Of a stretch of 64,000 bases of DNA, positions 26,713 through 35,829 are shown piece after piece. Source of the DNA: Paenibacillus_E sp042676385 (GTDB lineage Bacteria > Bacillota > Bacilli > Paenibacillales > NBRC-103111). The translations under genes were made by a program, and so were the position numbers. The stretch covers positions 310,001 through 374,000 of the forward strand of contig NZ_JBHTHA010000002.1 of assembly GCF_042676385.1 (NCBI RefSeq), written 5' to 3'. The notes beneath the pieces were generated by a model. The model made no database searches. It was not told the origin of the DNA and saw nothing but the letters and a program-made list of their open reading frames with translations. Each line of letters starts with the position of its first letter. Position 1 is the stretch's first letter.

Positions 26713-27525
26713 ATGAAGGTTCACTTTTTGGGAACGGCAGCTTTTGAGGGCATTCCGTCACTCTTTTGCGAGTGCACAACATGCCGGCAAGCTCGTGAAC
26801 GAGGCGGGAACAATATTCGCTCACGCACCTCGGTGATGATCGATAACGTGCTCAAGGTCGATTTTCCGCCGGATACGTTTTATCATTCGCTCCAGTATGG
26901 GCTTGATATGAACAGCGTACAGGATTTGTTGATCACCCATTCTCATTCCGATCACTTATATGCTGAAGATATGGCGATCCGAGCGGAAGGATATGCGCAA
27001 GCGGGGGATCGGTCTATACACGTCTACGGTCACGACATCCCATTCCGTCTATGCTTTCAAGCGCTTAACGGGATGACCCATAACTATAAATTTCACCGTG
27101 TGATTCCGTTTGAACCGATGAAGACGCAAACGTCGACCATCGTCCCGCTTCTCGCAGATCACGACCCGCTTGAAACGTGCCTGCTATATTACATCGAAAA
27201 AGACGGCAAGTCGATCCTTTACGGCAACGACAGCGGTTGGTTTCCCGAACAGACATGGGCCTTTCTAAAGGATAAAAAGCTCGATTTGGCCATTTTGGAA
27301 TGCACAACGGGCCGAGTTCCGCACCGAAATAACCACATGAGCGTTGATGCCGTGCTTGACACGAAACTGTGGATGGATGAGAATAGCGTCTTGAAGCCGG
27401 GGGCGCCGGTCATTGTCACTCATTTTTCTCATAATGCGGGTTTACTGCATGAGGATCTGACAGACATCTTCAAACCGCATGGCATACAAGTTGCTTATGA
27501 CGGTTTGATCGTGGATATTCCCTAG
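26713..27525 (+). CDS. MBL-fold metallo-hydrolase (PhnP-like)
   Basis: About 270 residues. The metallo-beta-lactamase metal motif reads THSHSDHLYAED, with a later Asp/His pair in YGNDSGWF and VTHFSHN. The N-terminal CECTTCRQAR cluster is the extra zinc-binding feature of PhnP-type enzymes, which open cyclic ribosyl phosphates. Whether this protein has that activity is unknown: no C-P lyase genes are in the window. The start at 26713 has an AGGAGG site; a longer frame starts inside the transporter gene. It is co-transcribed with the DMT transporter and divergent from a PHP phosphoesterase. Confidence 0.87.
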   Translation: MKVHFLGTAAFEGIPSLFCECTTCRQARERGGNNIRSRTSVMIDNVLKVDFPPDTFYHSLQYGLDMNSVQDLLITHSHSDHLYAEDMAIRAEGYAQAGDRSIHVYGHDIPFRLCFQALNGMTHNYKFHRVIPFEPMKTQTSTIVPLLADHDPLETCLLYYIEKDGKSILYGNDSGWFPEQTWAFLKDKKLDLAILECTTGRVPHRNNHMSVDAVLDTKLWMDENSVLKPGAPVIVTHFSHNAGLLHEDLTDIFKPHGIQVAYDGLIVDIP

Positions 27526-27552
27526 GTTGGTCATAAAAGAAGTAGCAAGAAA

Positions 27553-27603
27553 GAGGTCATCCCGAAGTCTACGTTTAGACTTTGAGAGTGACCTCCTTTT
27601 TGT
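27553..27603. terminator. Terminator between convergent PhnP-like and GH101 genes
   Basis: GAGGTCAT pairs with GTGACCTC (one G-T pair), enclosing AAGTCTA/TAGACTT, followed by CTTTTTG on the plus strand. The gene on the other strand also ends here, and the A-rich left side could serve it. Confidence 0.8.
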
Positions 27604-27632
27604 TTCAGGTTAAATCATCCTTACTTGCCGAT

Positions 27633-30600
27633 TTAGTTATGAGGAACCGTAACGGTTGCCGATGTTGCAGTTTTATTGCCGGCATGATCGATAACGGTAT
27701 AAGTGATGGTGTAAATGCGTCCATTACCTTTACCGGATCTTTCAGCACGAAGCATAAATTCAGTATCCAATGTGCCGATTTGAACGCCTTGAATATCGTT
27801 TGTCGTATTGCCGTCCCCTAACCCGTTGTCGCCTTCGTCGACTGTAATGGATGTTAGAACGACGGATGCAGTGCCGGAAAGGCTATCATTGGCATAAACG
27901 GACGCACTCACCGTAACCAATTGATGGTTTGGCGGTAACAAAACCGTTTTATCTAAATAGACTTTAAGGGTTGGAGGCGTCTTGTCAATTTGCACGACCG
28001 CCGTATGAGGCGATTCGGCATTACCCGCCATATCAACGCTCCAGTAAGAAATAGAGTGCTTGCCCTCTTCAGTGATGACAATGGAATTGCCTTGTTGCTG
28101 GGCCCCTCCGTCCACCTTATAGTAGGTGTTCGCCACACCAGAACCGCTATCCTTGGCGGTGAGCGTTACAGTGACGTCCCCGTTCACCCAGCCTGCTGGA
28201 GCGTTATCGGTTGTCACCGGCGGATTTACCGGATCGTTCGAAGAATAGCTTACATCGTCAAAAAGCATATTGCCGACATTCCAGCTGCGGAACCCGATTT
28301 GCCCTGCCCCTATCGGTATATTGGTTAATGTACCCGAATACACTTGGGCACCATCGACCCACAAGGTCACGTTTGGCCCTGTGAACTGCACCTTTATGGC
28401 ATAGGTCGTCCCGCTCGCAAGCGTCGGTCCTGTAAAGTTGCCATATTGGCCTGCCCCATTCGACCAAGCCCATGAAGTTCCTAGATCGTAACCGATGGCT
28501 GCCCATGAGTTCATACCCGTGTAGCGGAACACTGCTTGGAAGCGTCCGTTAGCATTTTGTGGCGTAACTTTGAACGTGTACACCCCGTCTGCTTTTGCCG
28601 GTGAATTACTGTCTACTGCTACCGTACTGCTGTTACTCGCGTTAATATTCAGGCCGCCTGACAGAGCGCTGACGGTTCCGGTGCCAATAACACGATTCCA
28701 GCCCGCAATACCGTTGTTAAAATCCTGCGTGTACGATGTACCGATGCCGCTTGCCTTGTATACATTAAGTTCTGCCGCCGAAGCCCAGCCGCCTGTTCCG
28801 GACGTCGCCTCCAAACGAATATACGCCGCAGTCGTTGCAGTGAAAACTGCACTTTTTTCCGAAGCGTCATTCGCCCATGTTCCCGTTGCTACTTTGGTAA
28901 ACGTCGTCCCATCTGTACTTATGTACACGTTGTAACCGGTGATGTTCCCATTAGAGCCGCCATCTTGTCTCGGCATATATTTCAGTTGACTTATATTGTA
29001 GCTGCCACCCAGATTCAGCGTAATGGACTGTGGGAGAGGATTGGACAAATCCCACTTTGTATGCCAGATGGTAGATAAATTTCCGTCCAGCACATTGGCT
29101 GCTCCATTGCTGTCGTTAACTGTCTCTTCACTTGTTGCGGCAGCCGTCATTTGAGACTGTGGGATCACCGCAGGGTCCACAGGCACAGTGCCGCCTAGGG
29201 CAACTTTCAAGTCGTCCATGATGAAATCGGTAGCGTTGCCGGTTACCTTTTGAATGCCAATCCAGCTATTTCCCGAGGCTGCGGCTGTAAACACTTTGGA
29301 GAAGGTCGTCGGTGTTGCCACCGTTCCTAAGCTCGTCGTCGATACGACCGATGTGCCGTCGCCAACAACAAAGGCATAGTCGCCGGAAGCTTGATTCTCG
29401 TAAGTGAACGTTACCGTGTATGTGGTACCCGGTACGAATCTTAATGTTTGCGGGATCGTCTGGTACAACAAACCGGAAGACTCTTTATGTGCCATGAGCG
29501 ACCATTTGCCGTTCAGCACATCGTCAATCGTTTTGCCGTCCCAGCCCTTTTGCGAGAATGGCGCATGGAGTTTCATCAAATGTGTACGCGGATCGTTGGT
29601 ACCGCCGGCCGGTCCTTTGACGAACGGATACCAGCCGTCAGGCACGTTTTCGAAATCTTGCACGAAATAGTCGTTGTTCGGGTTCGGTGTTTTGGTCGAC
29701 TTTTCGAGACGCACATCGTCAAAGGTGACAGTAGAAGTACCTGCATCGGTTTTCAAATAGAGCGTTGCTGTCGTAGCGCCGGCCGGGACATCAAACCATA
29801 CATACATGCGCTGCATCGTCGTATCCCTTTTGGAATCCGCCTGAATATAATTTTTCCATAGGGAACTGTTCGCATATGTACTGACATCGGCGCCACCGTA
29901 ATTGTTAACACCGAGATAGGCTTTGCGGCCGCCTCCTGTGGACACGTAGACAGATGCGTAATACGTACCTTGAGTTAAACCTGTAAGCGTCTGGCTCACT
30001 GTTGTCGCACCCGAGCTGTATCCGATTTGCAGCTCATACTGGCCATTCGCGTTGCGCTGCACCGAAGCTCCGCTGCCCGCGACCGTCCAGGCGCTCAGGT
30101 TGCCGTTATTAAAACCGGGATCCGCAATCCCCGCACCTTCTCCATAATTCAGAGACGTATTCGCCGGAGCTGATCCTTTGTATACGACATACGCTTTATT
30201 CGCGCTCGCCGAAATCGTTATCTGATTGTTCGTAACAGCAAGATCGCCGACAAACTGTCTTCCCTGGTCGGACAATTGATACAGCTTCACTGTACTTAGA
30301 CCCGCCCAACTGACGGGAAGCTGCCATGAAGTGCTTCCTGCGACTGAGTTCCAGTGATACAATTTGTCCTCTGTAGATGGACTCCATGGCAGCAAGTAGG
30401 CGCCTCCGTTCAGGATCGTCCGGCCGTCTTTAGCAATCAAGCGTGTGCCGCTCGCGTTGCTGACGGACACATTGTTTTCAAAGTTAATCGTATCCGTCGT
30501 CCATTTCGTAATCTTGAAATGCTGCAAATACTTCGTCGGCAAATCCGTCGCGAACGTCATACCTACCATCGAATCAAAGTTCGTTTTGCCTTGCCAGCCC

Positions 30601-32213
30601 TCATAAGCGGAAAGCTCTGTCCCGCCTAGCAGCGGATCGCGCGCAATCCAGGTATCCTTCTGATGGTTGCGGATGAAGCGGGCAATCTGGCTGTTAAAGC
30701 CTTTGATATTCGTGCCGCCATAGTTGTAATCAACGGCCCAGTGGTTCCAAATGCTATCGTACTCGTGATCGGACGGGAACTCCGTTGCTAACGGCCAGCC
30801 AAGCGAATTCACTTCCCGCGCTGTTTTGCGGCTGTCCCACCCATTCGATTGCCACACATCGATGTAAATATAGCCCAGATTCGGCACCTGATTTTTGAGC
30901 TGCTGCAATCTGGACAAACGGTTGCCGGAAGTGGAATCGTACCGTTTGTTGATATAGTAGGAGGAGTCCAGCCAATCCCAGCCGGGCGAGTTTTTATTCA
31001 CGAGCGTTTCGTTAAAAGCCTGCGCCTCCGGATAAGATTCAGTCGCATTGATATGAACGCCGAAGAATGCATTATAGGCGCTCCCTGCATTCACAAGCGC
31101 ATTCATATCGGCCACGCCGCCCTGACGCTGACCGACATCGCCATAGTCCGGATGCCCGGAATCGTGGCCTTCGGAAGCATAGCCTTTGAGCAGCACCATT
31201 TGGCCGAGGCCGTCGGTCGCATTATACACTCTCTTCGTCTCATCCAGCGTCTTCGTAAACGGATTCGTCGCCTGACTCGCGAAGTTCATCGGGATCCGTT
31301 GAACGACGAGATCCGGTACCTTCTCCGCACCCAGCGGATTGTTCATAATGGTCCGGTAGGCGATTGCCCCATCCTGCCAATCCACCGTACCATCGCTGTT
31401 TGCATCAGGCGTTATGATGACCTTCGCACTCGGGAGCGGATCCGTCGTTGTCATACCATTAGCGCGATACATCCATGCTCCACTCCACAGCCCTGTCCGG
31501 GAGTAACCGGTTTTGGCAACGGTCTGCTCCCTTACCCTTCCATTGTTGTCCGAGTTTTCGTAGACCGAATTCGACCATAACCCGCCTGCCAGTTGATTCG
31601 TGTTCACGAAAGCGTACATATAATCGACAGGCGAGGCATCGGCAGCCGGCGAACCGCTTACCGATTTGATCGTATCGCCCGTACCGGTAACGGCGGTGTA
31701 CATTTTATTCCCGGCAAAAGTGGCTCCGGTCTGCGAGCTTCTCACCGAAAGCAGGTTATGATTGCGAATCTCCAGCGTGTTCACTTGCGTCGCTCCATTC
31801 TCCGCAATATTCGTGATATCGAAGAGCAGCGTGTTGTTAACAACTTTCATTTGCGCAGTGATGACAATTTGAATCGAAGAAATTGTAAGCGTATACAATG
31901 CAGTGTCTAAAGAGGGCATAGAAAAGATAACCGCGGGCGTATAGGCTGTCCCATTGATATAAATCTGGTTTAACGTGTCCTCTGAACCGTACATTACTGC
32001 TCCATTGGCCAACCACGTGTACTGATTCACCTTAGGAAACGTCGTGTCGAGATCGACACTGAGCACAGACGATGCAATCGACTGCGTTGCCGCGCTTGCC
32101 GTACCGTAAAGTACTGAAGCCATCGGATCAAACGGCCCTGAAACCATGGGCAAGGCAAGCGCCATCGACAAGGCTAGGCTCACCTTCCACTTCAAACGAT
32201 TTTTTTTATTCAT
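27633..32213 (-). CDS. Secreted GH101 endo-alpha-N-acetylgalactosaminidase, multimodular
   Basis: About 1526 residues. A signal peptide (basic start, core SLALSMALALPMV, cleavage probably after TASA) is followed by an N-terminal beta-sandwich and the GH101 barrel. Catalytic candidates are Asp452 in YIDVWQSNGWD and Glu478 in ATEFPSDHEYDS. HEYDSIWNHWAVDYNYGG matches the block of characterised GH101 enzymes, which cleave Gal-beta-1,3-GalNAc from Ser/Thr of mucin-type glycoproteins. Downstream modules are a CBM4/9-like sandwich, a second sandwich, an F5/8C (CBM32-like) module, a laminin-G-like concanavalin module, and a C-terminal OmpL47-like Ig domain. No SLH, LPXTG or cell-wall anchor is visible. 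The start at 32213 has GGGAGG; the longer frame is upstream leader. Confidence 0.94.
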   Translation of the reverse strand: MNKKNRLKWKVSLALSMALALPMVSGPFDPMASVLYGTASAATQSIASSVLSVDLDTTFPKVNQYTWLANGAVMYGSEDTLNQIYINGTAYTPAVIFSMPSLDTALYTLTISSIQIVITAQMKVVNNTLLFDITNIAENGATQVNTLEIRNHNLLSVRSSQTGATFAGNKMYTAVTGTGDTIKSVSGSPAADASPVDYMYAFVNTNQLAGGLWSNSVYENSDNNGRVREQTVAKTGYSRTGLWSGAWMYRANGMTTTDPLPSAKVIITPDANSDGTVDWQDGAIAYRTIMNNPLGAEKVPDLVVQRIPMNFASQATNPFTKTLDETKRVYNATDGLGQMVLLKGYASEGHDSGHPDYGDVGQRQGGVADMNALVNAGSAYNAFFGVHINATESYPEAQAFNETLVNKNSPGWDWLDSSYYINKRYDSTSGNRLSRLQQLKNQVPNLGYIYIDVWQSNGWDSRKTAREVNSLGWPLATEFPSDHEYDSIWNHWAVDYNYGGTNIKGFNSQIARFIRNHQKDTWIARDPLLGGTELSAYEGWQGKTNFDSMVGMTFATDLPTKYLQHFKITKWTTDTINFENNVSVSNASGTRLIAKDGRTILNGGAYLLPWSPSTEDKLYHWNSVAGSTSWQLPVSWAGLSTVKLYQLSDQGRQFVGDLAVTNNQITISASANKAYVVYKGSAPANTSLNYGEGAGIADPGFNNGNLSAWTVAGSGASVQRNANGQYELQIGYSSGATTVSQTLTGLTQGTYYASVYVSTGGGRKAYLGVNNYGGADVSTYANSSLWKNYIQADSKRDTTMQRMYVWFDVPAGATTATLYLKTDAGTSTVTFDDVRLEKSTKTPNPNNDYFVQDFENVPDGWYPFVKGPAGGTNDPRTHLMKLHAPFSQKGWDGKTIDDVLNGKWSLMAHKESSGLLYQTIPQTLRFVPGTTYTVTFTYENQASGDYAFVVGDGTSVVSTTSLGTVATPTTFSKVFTAAASGNSWIGIQKVTGNATDFIMDDLKVALGGTVPVDPAVIPQSQMTAAATSEETVNDSNGAANVLDGNLSTIWHTKWDLSNPLPQSITLNLGGSYNISQLKYMPRQDGGSNGNITGYNVYISTDGTTFTKVATGTWANDASEKSAVFTATTAAYIRLEATSGTGGWASAAELNVYKASGIGTSYTQDFNNGIAGWNRVIGTGTVSALSGGLNINASNSSTVAVDSNSPAKADGVYTFKVTPQNANGRFQAVFRYTGMNSWAAIGYDLGTSWAWSNGAGQYGNFTGPTLASGTTYAIKVQFTGPNVTLWVDGAQVYSGTLTNIPIGAGQIGFRSWNVGNMLFDDVSYSSNDPVNPPVTTDNAPAGWVNGDVTVTLTAKDSGSGVANTYYKVDGGAQQQGNSIVITEEGKHSISYWSVDMAGNAESPHTAVVQIDKTPPTLKVYLDKTVLLPPNHQLVTVSASVYANDSLSGTASVVLTSITVDEGDNGLGDGNTTNDIQGVQIGTLDTEFMLRAERSGKGNGRIYTITYTVIDHAGNKTATSATVTVPHN

Positions 32214-32242
32214 CAGCTCATCCTCCCTGAGAATTGTTAGCC

Positions 32243-32261
32243 GGAAATGCCGGGCATTTCC
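32243..32261. promoter_or_regulatory. Perfect palindrome in the GH101 leader
   Basis: GGAAATGC and GCATTTCC flank a CGG loop. It lies 30-48 bp upstream of the GH101 start codon and just downstream of a TATAAT -10 hexamer (minus strand, 32275-32280). It may be an operator or a leader hairpin. No good -35 is visible. Confidence 0.6.
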
Positions 32262-32356
32262 AGACTTCCCTCCCATTATAGCGCTGATTCGAAGCCTATG
32301 AGCTTGATACATTTTGTTATTGCTTGATGTTTTTTGAATGGGGTACATAGAAATGT

Positions 32357-32381
32357 CAAAAGCCACTCATCCATGAGCGGC
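32357..32381 (-). terminator. Terminator after the HAD-GrpB pair
   Basis: On the minus strand GCCGCTCAT/ATGAGTGGC is followed by TTTTG. It sits about 50 bp downstream of the GrpB-family gene. Confidence 0.65.
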
Positions 32382-32428
32382 TCCATCTCTACATGAATCG
32401 GCATTTAAAAATAAACAGCGCAGCAAAG

Positions 32429-32992
32429 CTATATTTTTTCAAATGGATCCTCCGACAACTGCGCGTATTGTTCAAGAACTTTCTTTATAAAATCAGACTT
32501 TGCTTCCGTATATGCTTCTCTATCGTTCTTAAATTGCTCAGCTAATCTTTCCTTTAGCGCTGAATATTCGTTAACCAGCTTGGTTTCTTTTCTCAATATA
32601 TTACGAAAAAGCAACTGATCTCTCCAGCGTTCTTCCCCAGCAAGCATTAGATGCAGATGAGCCGCTCTTTTATCGTGTTCTACCTTTACGAAAAATCTTC
32701 TCCACTCCTGGCCATCCAGTTCCGGCGGCACATAATGCCAATCATTTTGCGATAGAACTCCAACAATTTCATTAAGATTGCGAAAGTCTGTAGTGCTGGC
32801 CATCAAATCAATGACCGGTTTCGCGGAAAGGCCTGAGATGGATGTGCTTCCAATATGCTCCACCTCTGCTATACCTAGCGGCATTAGAAATCTTATCAAC
32901 CGATCTCTTTCAAGCCTTCCTTTTTCGTGCCATTCAGCTCTTGACGCTTGGATTTCGACTGTTTCCGTTGCCCATACCGGCCAATTGTCCAT
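32429..32992 (-). CDS. GrpB/UPF0157-family protein
   Basis: A 187-residue protein of the GrpB (UPF0157) family, related to the nucleotidyltransferase fold. It shows the VEHIGSTSISGLSAKPVIDLM block, with the GSTS core, and RDHLxAHLHLM-type later motif (here RAAHLHLMLAGEERWRDQL). Some relatives add nucleotides to small molecules or act with coenzyme-A biosynthesis; no function is assigned here. It follows the HAD phosphatase gene by 37 bp on the same strand, so the pair is probably co-transcribed. AGGAGGG precedes the ATG. Confidence 0.92.
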   Translation of the reverse strand: MDNWPVWATETVEIQASRAEWHEKGRLERDRLIRFLMPLGIAEVEHIGSTSISGLSAKPVIDLMASTTDFRNLNEIVGVLSQNDWHYVPPELDGQEWRRFFVKVEHDKRAAHLHLMLAGEERWRDQLLFRNILRKETKLVNEYSALKERLAEQFKNDREAYTEAKSDFIKKVLEQYAQLSEDPFEKI

Positions 32993-33029
32993 TAGGCTCC
33001 CTCCTTTCTTTCTACCTGATCACATCCAG

Positions 33030-33674
33030 CTACAGAAGCTCTTCAATCTTGATCTCACGAATCGAATCAATCATAAAATCGGCCTTAGATAAATCCTGAT
33101 TTCCAGAGTTCGGATTGACATAGCCAAAACAAGTCATGCCCGCTGCTTTTGCGGCAGCGACACCATGCCTGGCATCTTCAACTACAAAACAATTCACTGG
33201 CTCAACGCCTAACAGTGCAGCTGCTTCCAAATAGACGTCCGGGGCCGGCTTCCCCTGTTTGACCTCCTCCCCGCTAACAATGCAATCAAAAGCATGGGTG
33301 AGATCGAACTTTCTTAAAACCTCTTCAATAAACACCCGAGGCGAGGACGATGCGAGGCCAATCGGAATGCGATGCTGCTTCAAATCATTTATTAATTCTC
33401 TAATTCCATCAATAGGCTCAATCAGACAGGCTTGCAGCAAATTAATTTTCAGCGCGACTTGATACTCGATAATTTCATCAATCGATTGTTTCAGCTGATA
33501 CTCTTGGGTAATGATTTTCCACATTTCAGGGTTCGTCATGCCGACGAATCGTTCCAGCTCTTCTTTCGTGATGGCCGCCCCTAAATAACTCATGGTCCGC
33601 ATTTCAGCATCAAAATGAATCGGTTCACTGTCAATGATGACTCCGTCCATATCAAAAATAAAAGCTTTTTGCAT
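33030..33674 (-). CDS. HAD-superfamily sugar phosphatase / beta-phosphoglucomutase-like
   Basis: A 214-residue HAD hydrolase with the nucleophile motif DMDGVIIDSEP. The helical cap, GLASSSPR (motif II Ser), the Lys of GKPAPDVYLEAA and the acidic VVEDARHGVAAAKAAGM complete the four motifs. This arrangement is that of the beta-phosphoglucomutase/YcjU/YqaB subgroup. Whether it is a mutase or a phosphatase cannot be told without the cap residues of the substrate pocket. It leads a two-gene unit with the GrpB-family protein. Confidence 0.92.
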   Translation of the reverse strand: MQKAFIFDMDGVIIDSEPIHFDAEMRTMSYLGAAITKEELERFVGMTNPEMWKIITQEYQLKQSIDEIIEYQVALKINLLQACLIEPIDGIRELINDLKQHRIPIGLASSSPRVFIEEVLRKFDLTHAFDCIVSGEEVKQGKPAPDVYLEAAALLGVEPVNCFVVEDARHGVAAAKAAGMTCFGYVNPNSGNQDLSKADFMIDSIREIKIEELL

Positions 33675-34138
33675 GGTTTGATCTCCTTTAACTCCTTTTT
33701 ATGGCTAAATCACTATCCTAACACTACACGAAAGTTGAAACTTTGACCACTCACTTTAGCGTAATCGATATTCCTCATGATGCGGATAACAAAGAACCAG
33801 GTCTCATTGACTTGAAGCGAGTTTCGCACAGAGAATATGAGGCGCTAATAGTGTACTAGTTTGACGCTAATTCAATGAAAAATGGTCAAAAGCGAGCTCT
33901 ATAGAACAAAAGTCTATAATTAAAGAACCAAATTCGTTAAACATGGAATCTTGTTCTCTATGCTACCTTTGGTGGTTGAATCACACCTATTTAGAGTCCC
34001 TTGAGTGTTTTATTAGAGACCAACGGGGCCATTGAATTGAGAGGGAAACTGATTATCAATTTTATTTTTGCGTGGGAGTCTCCTCCCCTATAGCAAAAAA
34101 AGCCGCCTTCAACGAAGGCAGCTCCTCTTATAAGCACC
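33675..34138. other. Intergenic region without recognisable gene
   Basis: 464 bp, AT-rich. A small hairpin AAAGT-TGAA-ACTTT lies at 33731-33744 and the terminator of the response-regulator gene at the right end. Repeated short words such as TAGAGAAC and GCGCTAAT are seen, but no clear array. Promoter sequences for the HAD-GrpB pair should lie at the left end, but no good match to the consensus was found. Confidence 0.6.
34094..34123 (-). terminator. Terminator of the 34-41 kb transport operon
   Basis: On the minus strand GCTGCCTTC/GAAGGCGGC (one mismatch) is followed by seven T. It lies 16 bp beyond the response-regulator stop. Confidence 0.87.
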
Positions 34139-35794
34139 CTACACTTTCTCCAAGCTTTCCCGATAGGCCTTGGGGCTGTAACCGGTCATTTTCTTGAAAA
34201 TCCGGCTAAAATGCTCCGGGTTCAAATATCCGATCCTCTCGGAAATATCGGAAATCTTGATGCCCTGCTCAAGCAGCCATTTGGCCTCGTCGATGCGCAG
34301 CTTCGTCAAATAATGAATGAAGTTGCAGCCTACCTCTTTGACAAACTGCTTGCTTAAATAGCTCTCGCTCACGCCCACCATTTCACTGATAAGTGTCTGG
34401 TTTACTTCCTCCCGGTAATGCTGGTCGAGGAACTTTTTGGCGTTCGCGATCGGAGTGCTATAGCGCGCAACTGGCATCGAATCAGTTCCATGCAAAGCAG
34501 GATGGACGCGATGGAGCAGCTGACTGACGAAGCCCATCGTCTCATCCAGCGTCTCGATCCGCTTGAGCTCATCGAAGGGATGAAGACCGCTGCCCTGCAC
34601 GGCTTCCATCCGAATCCCTTTGGCGTAGAGCACACCGCCAAGCTCCCAGAGCAAATCGACGAAAAAGACTCTGACGTGTTCGGGGAGTTCTCTACGGGCA
34701 TCCTGCAATCGCCGTTCCAACTGCCCGTATACCCGTATCCAATGGCTTTCGTCAGCGAGTTTCAGCGCTTGCAGCAGCGACTGACGAACGGCTAACAAAT
34801 CGTCCCACAGCGCACTGTCGCGCGCGTCCTTCTGTCCGAAATCGGCCGGCACAGACTCCCGGTAAAACAGCTTGCCCAGACCCTCGTAATAGCTCCGCGT
34901 CGCGAGCACGCGGGCCTGCCGATACAAGCGATGCCACTGCGGGCTCCCGCTTGCCAGATCGCTGACGCCGACGGTGACGGACGCGTTCACATACTGCAGC
35001 AGCCGGGTTTGGATCATCGTCAGCGCGCTGTGAATTTTCTCGCGGATCGCCGATTCGCTGCGGTCATGCGGAAACGCGCACAACAGCACATACTCGCCGG
35101 CTTCCCGACGGACGATTTCATGCAGCAAAGACATTTCATGAAGCGCGGTTTGAATCGTTTGTTGAATAAAACCGTGCGTCCTTGCCATATCTGTACCTTT
35201 GGCCACTTGAACGACGACCGCCGTTTGGTTCGTTTCATGCAAAAACGTCCCTTGCGATGCGATCCATTGCCGGTAAGCGGCCGGATCCTCCATAGGATCG
35301 AAATCAAGAAGCTTTTGAAAAAACGCTTCCTTCGCTGATTGCTGCTCAGCGCTTGAAGATGAAGACAACGCCTGCGCCAAGCTGTCGCCCGCAGCGATTC
35401 CGCCGGGCCGTGCCAGCTCCTGCACGGCTTTGGCCATCACCGGGGCGATATGCTCTTCATCCATATCCGCTTTGACGATATAGTCCAGCGCGCCGAGCAG
35501 GAACGCTTCCCTCACATAACTGTAGTCGCTGTAAGCGCTCAGAATAATCGGGACCGGACGCTTCGGTAATGCCGGGTCGTTCAGTGCTTTTAACAACTCG
35601 ATGCCGTTCATGCGCGGCATTTGAATGTCGACCAGCAGCAGATCGATATCGCCCCGCTGTTGGAGCAGCGCGAGTCCCTCCACGCCGTCGCCCGCTTCGC
35701 AGACGATTTCAATGCGGAGAGCCTGCCAATCGACCAAATGATGCAAAGCCAGGCGAACTAACGGCTCGTCGTCAACAATCATCATTTTATGCAT
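34139..35794 (-). CDS. Response regulator, AraC-type (YesN family), cluster C
   Basis: A 551-residue protein. The receiver has VDDEP at residues 7-11 and phospho-acceptor Asp56 in LVDIQMPRMNGI, with an S/K pair in LSAYSDYSY and YIVKADM. A central 300-residue region lacks clear motifs. The C-terminal double helix-turn-helix contains VSESYLSKQFVKEVG and YLNPEHFSRIFKKMTGYSPKAYR. It is the last gene of a five-gene run that begins with its cognate kinase (39066-40862). A CGGAGG site precedes the ATG. Confidence 0.95.
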   Translation of the reverse strand: MHKMMIVDDEPLVRLALHHLVDWQALRIEIVCEAGDGVEGLALLQQRGDIDLLLVDIQMPRMNGIELLKALNDPALPKRPVPIILSAYSDYSYVREAFLLGALDYIVKADMDEEHIAPVMAKAVQELARPGGIAAGDSLAQALSSSSSAEQQSAKEAFFQKLLDFDPMEDPAAYRQWIASQGTFLHETNQTAVVVQVAKGTDMARTHGFIQQTIQTALHEMSLLHEIVRREAGEYVLLCAFPHDRSESAIREKIHSALTMIQTRLLQYVNASVTVGVSDLASGSPQWHRLYRQARVLATRSYYEGLGKLFYRESVPADFGQKDARDSALWDDLLAVRQSLLQALKLADESHWIRVYGQLERRLQDARRELPEHVRVFFVDLLWELGGVLYAKGIRMEAVQGSGLHPFDELKRIETLDETMGFVSQLLHRVHPALHGTDSMPVARYSTPIANAKKFLDQHYREEVNQTLISEMVGVSESYLSKQFVKEVGCNFIHYLTKLRIDEAKWLLEQGIKISDISERIGYLNPEHFSRIFKKMTGYSPKAYRESLEKV

Positions 35795-35829
35795 GCGATC
35801 AACCTCCGACTGAAAGCTTGAATTCCCGG

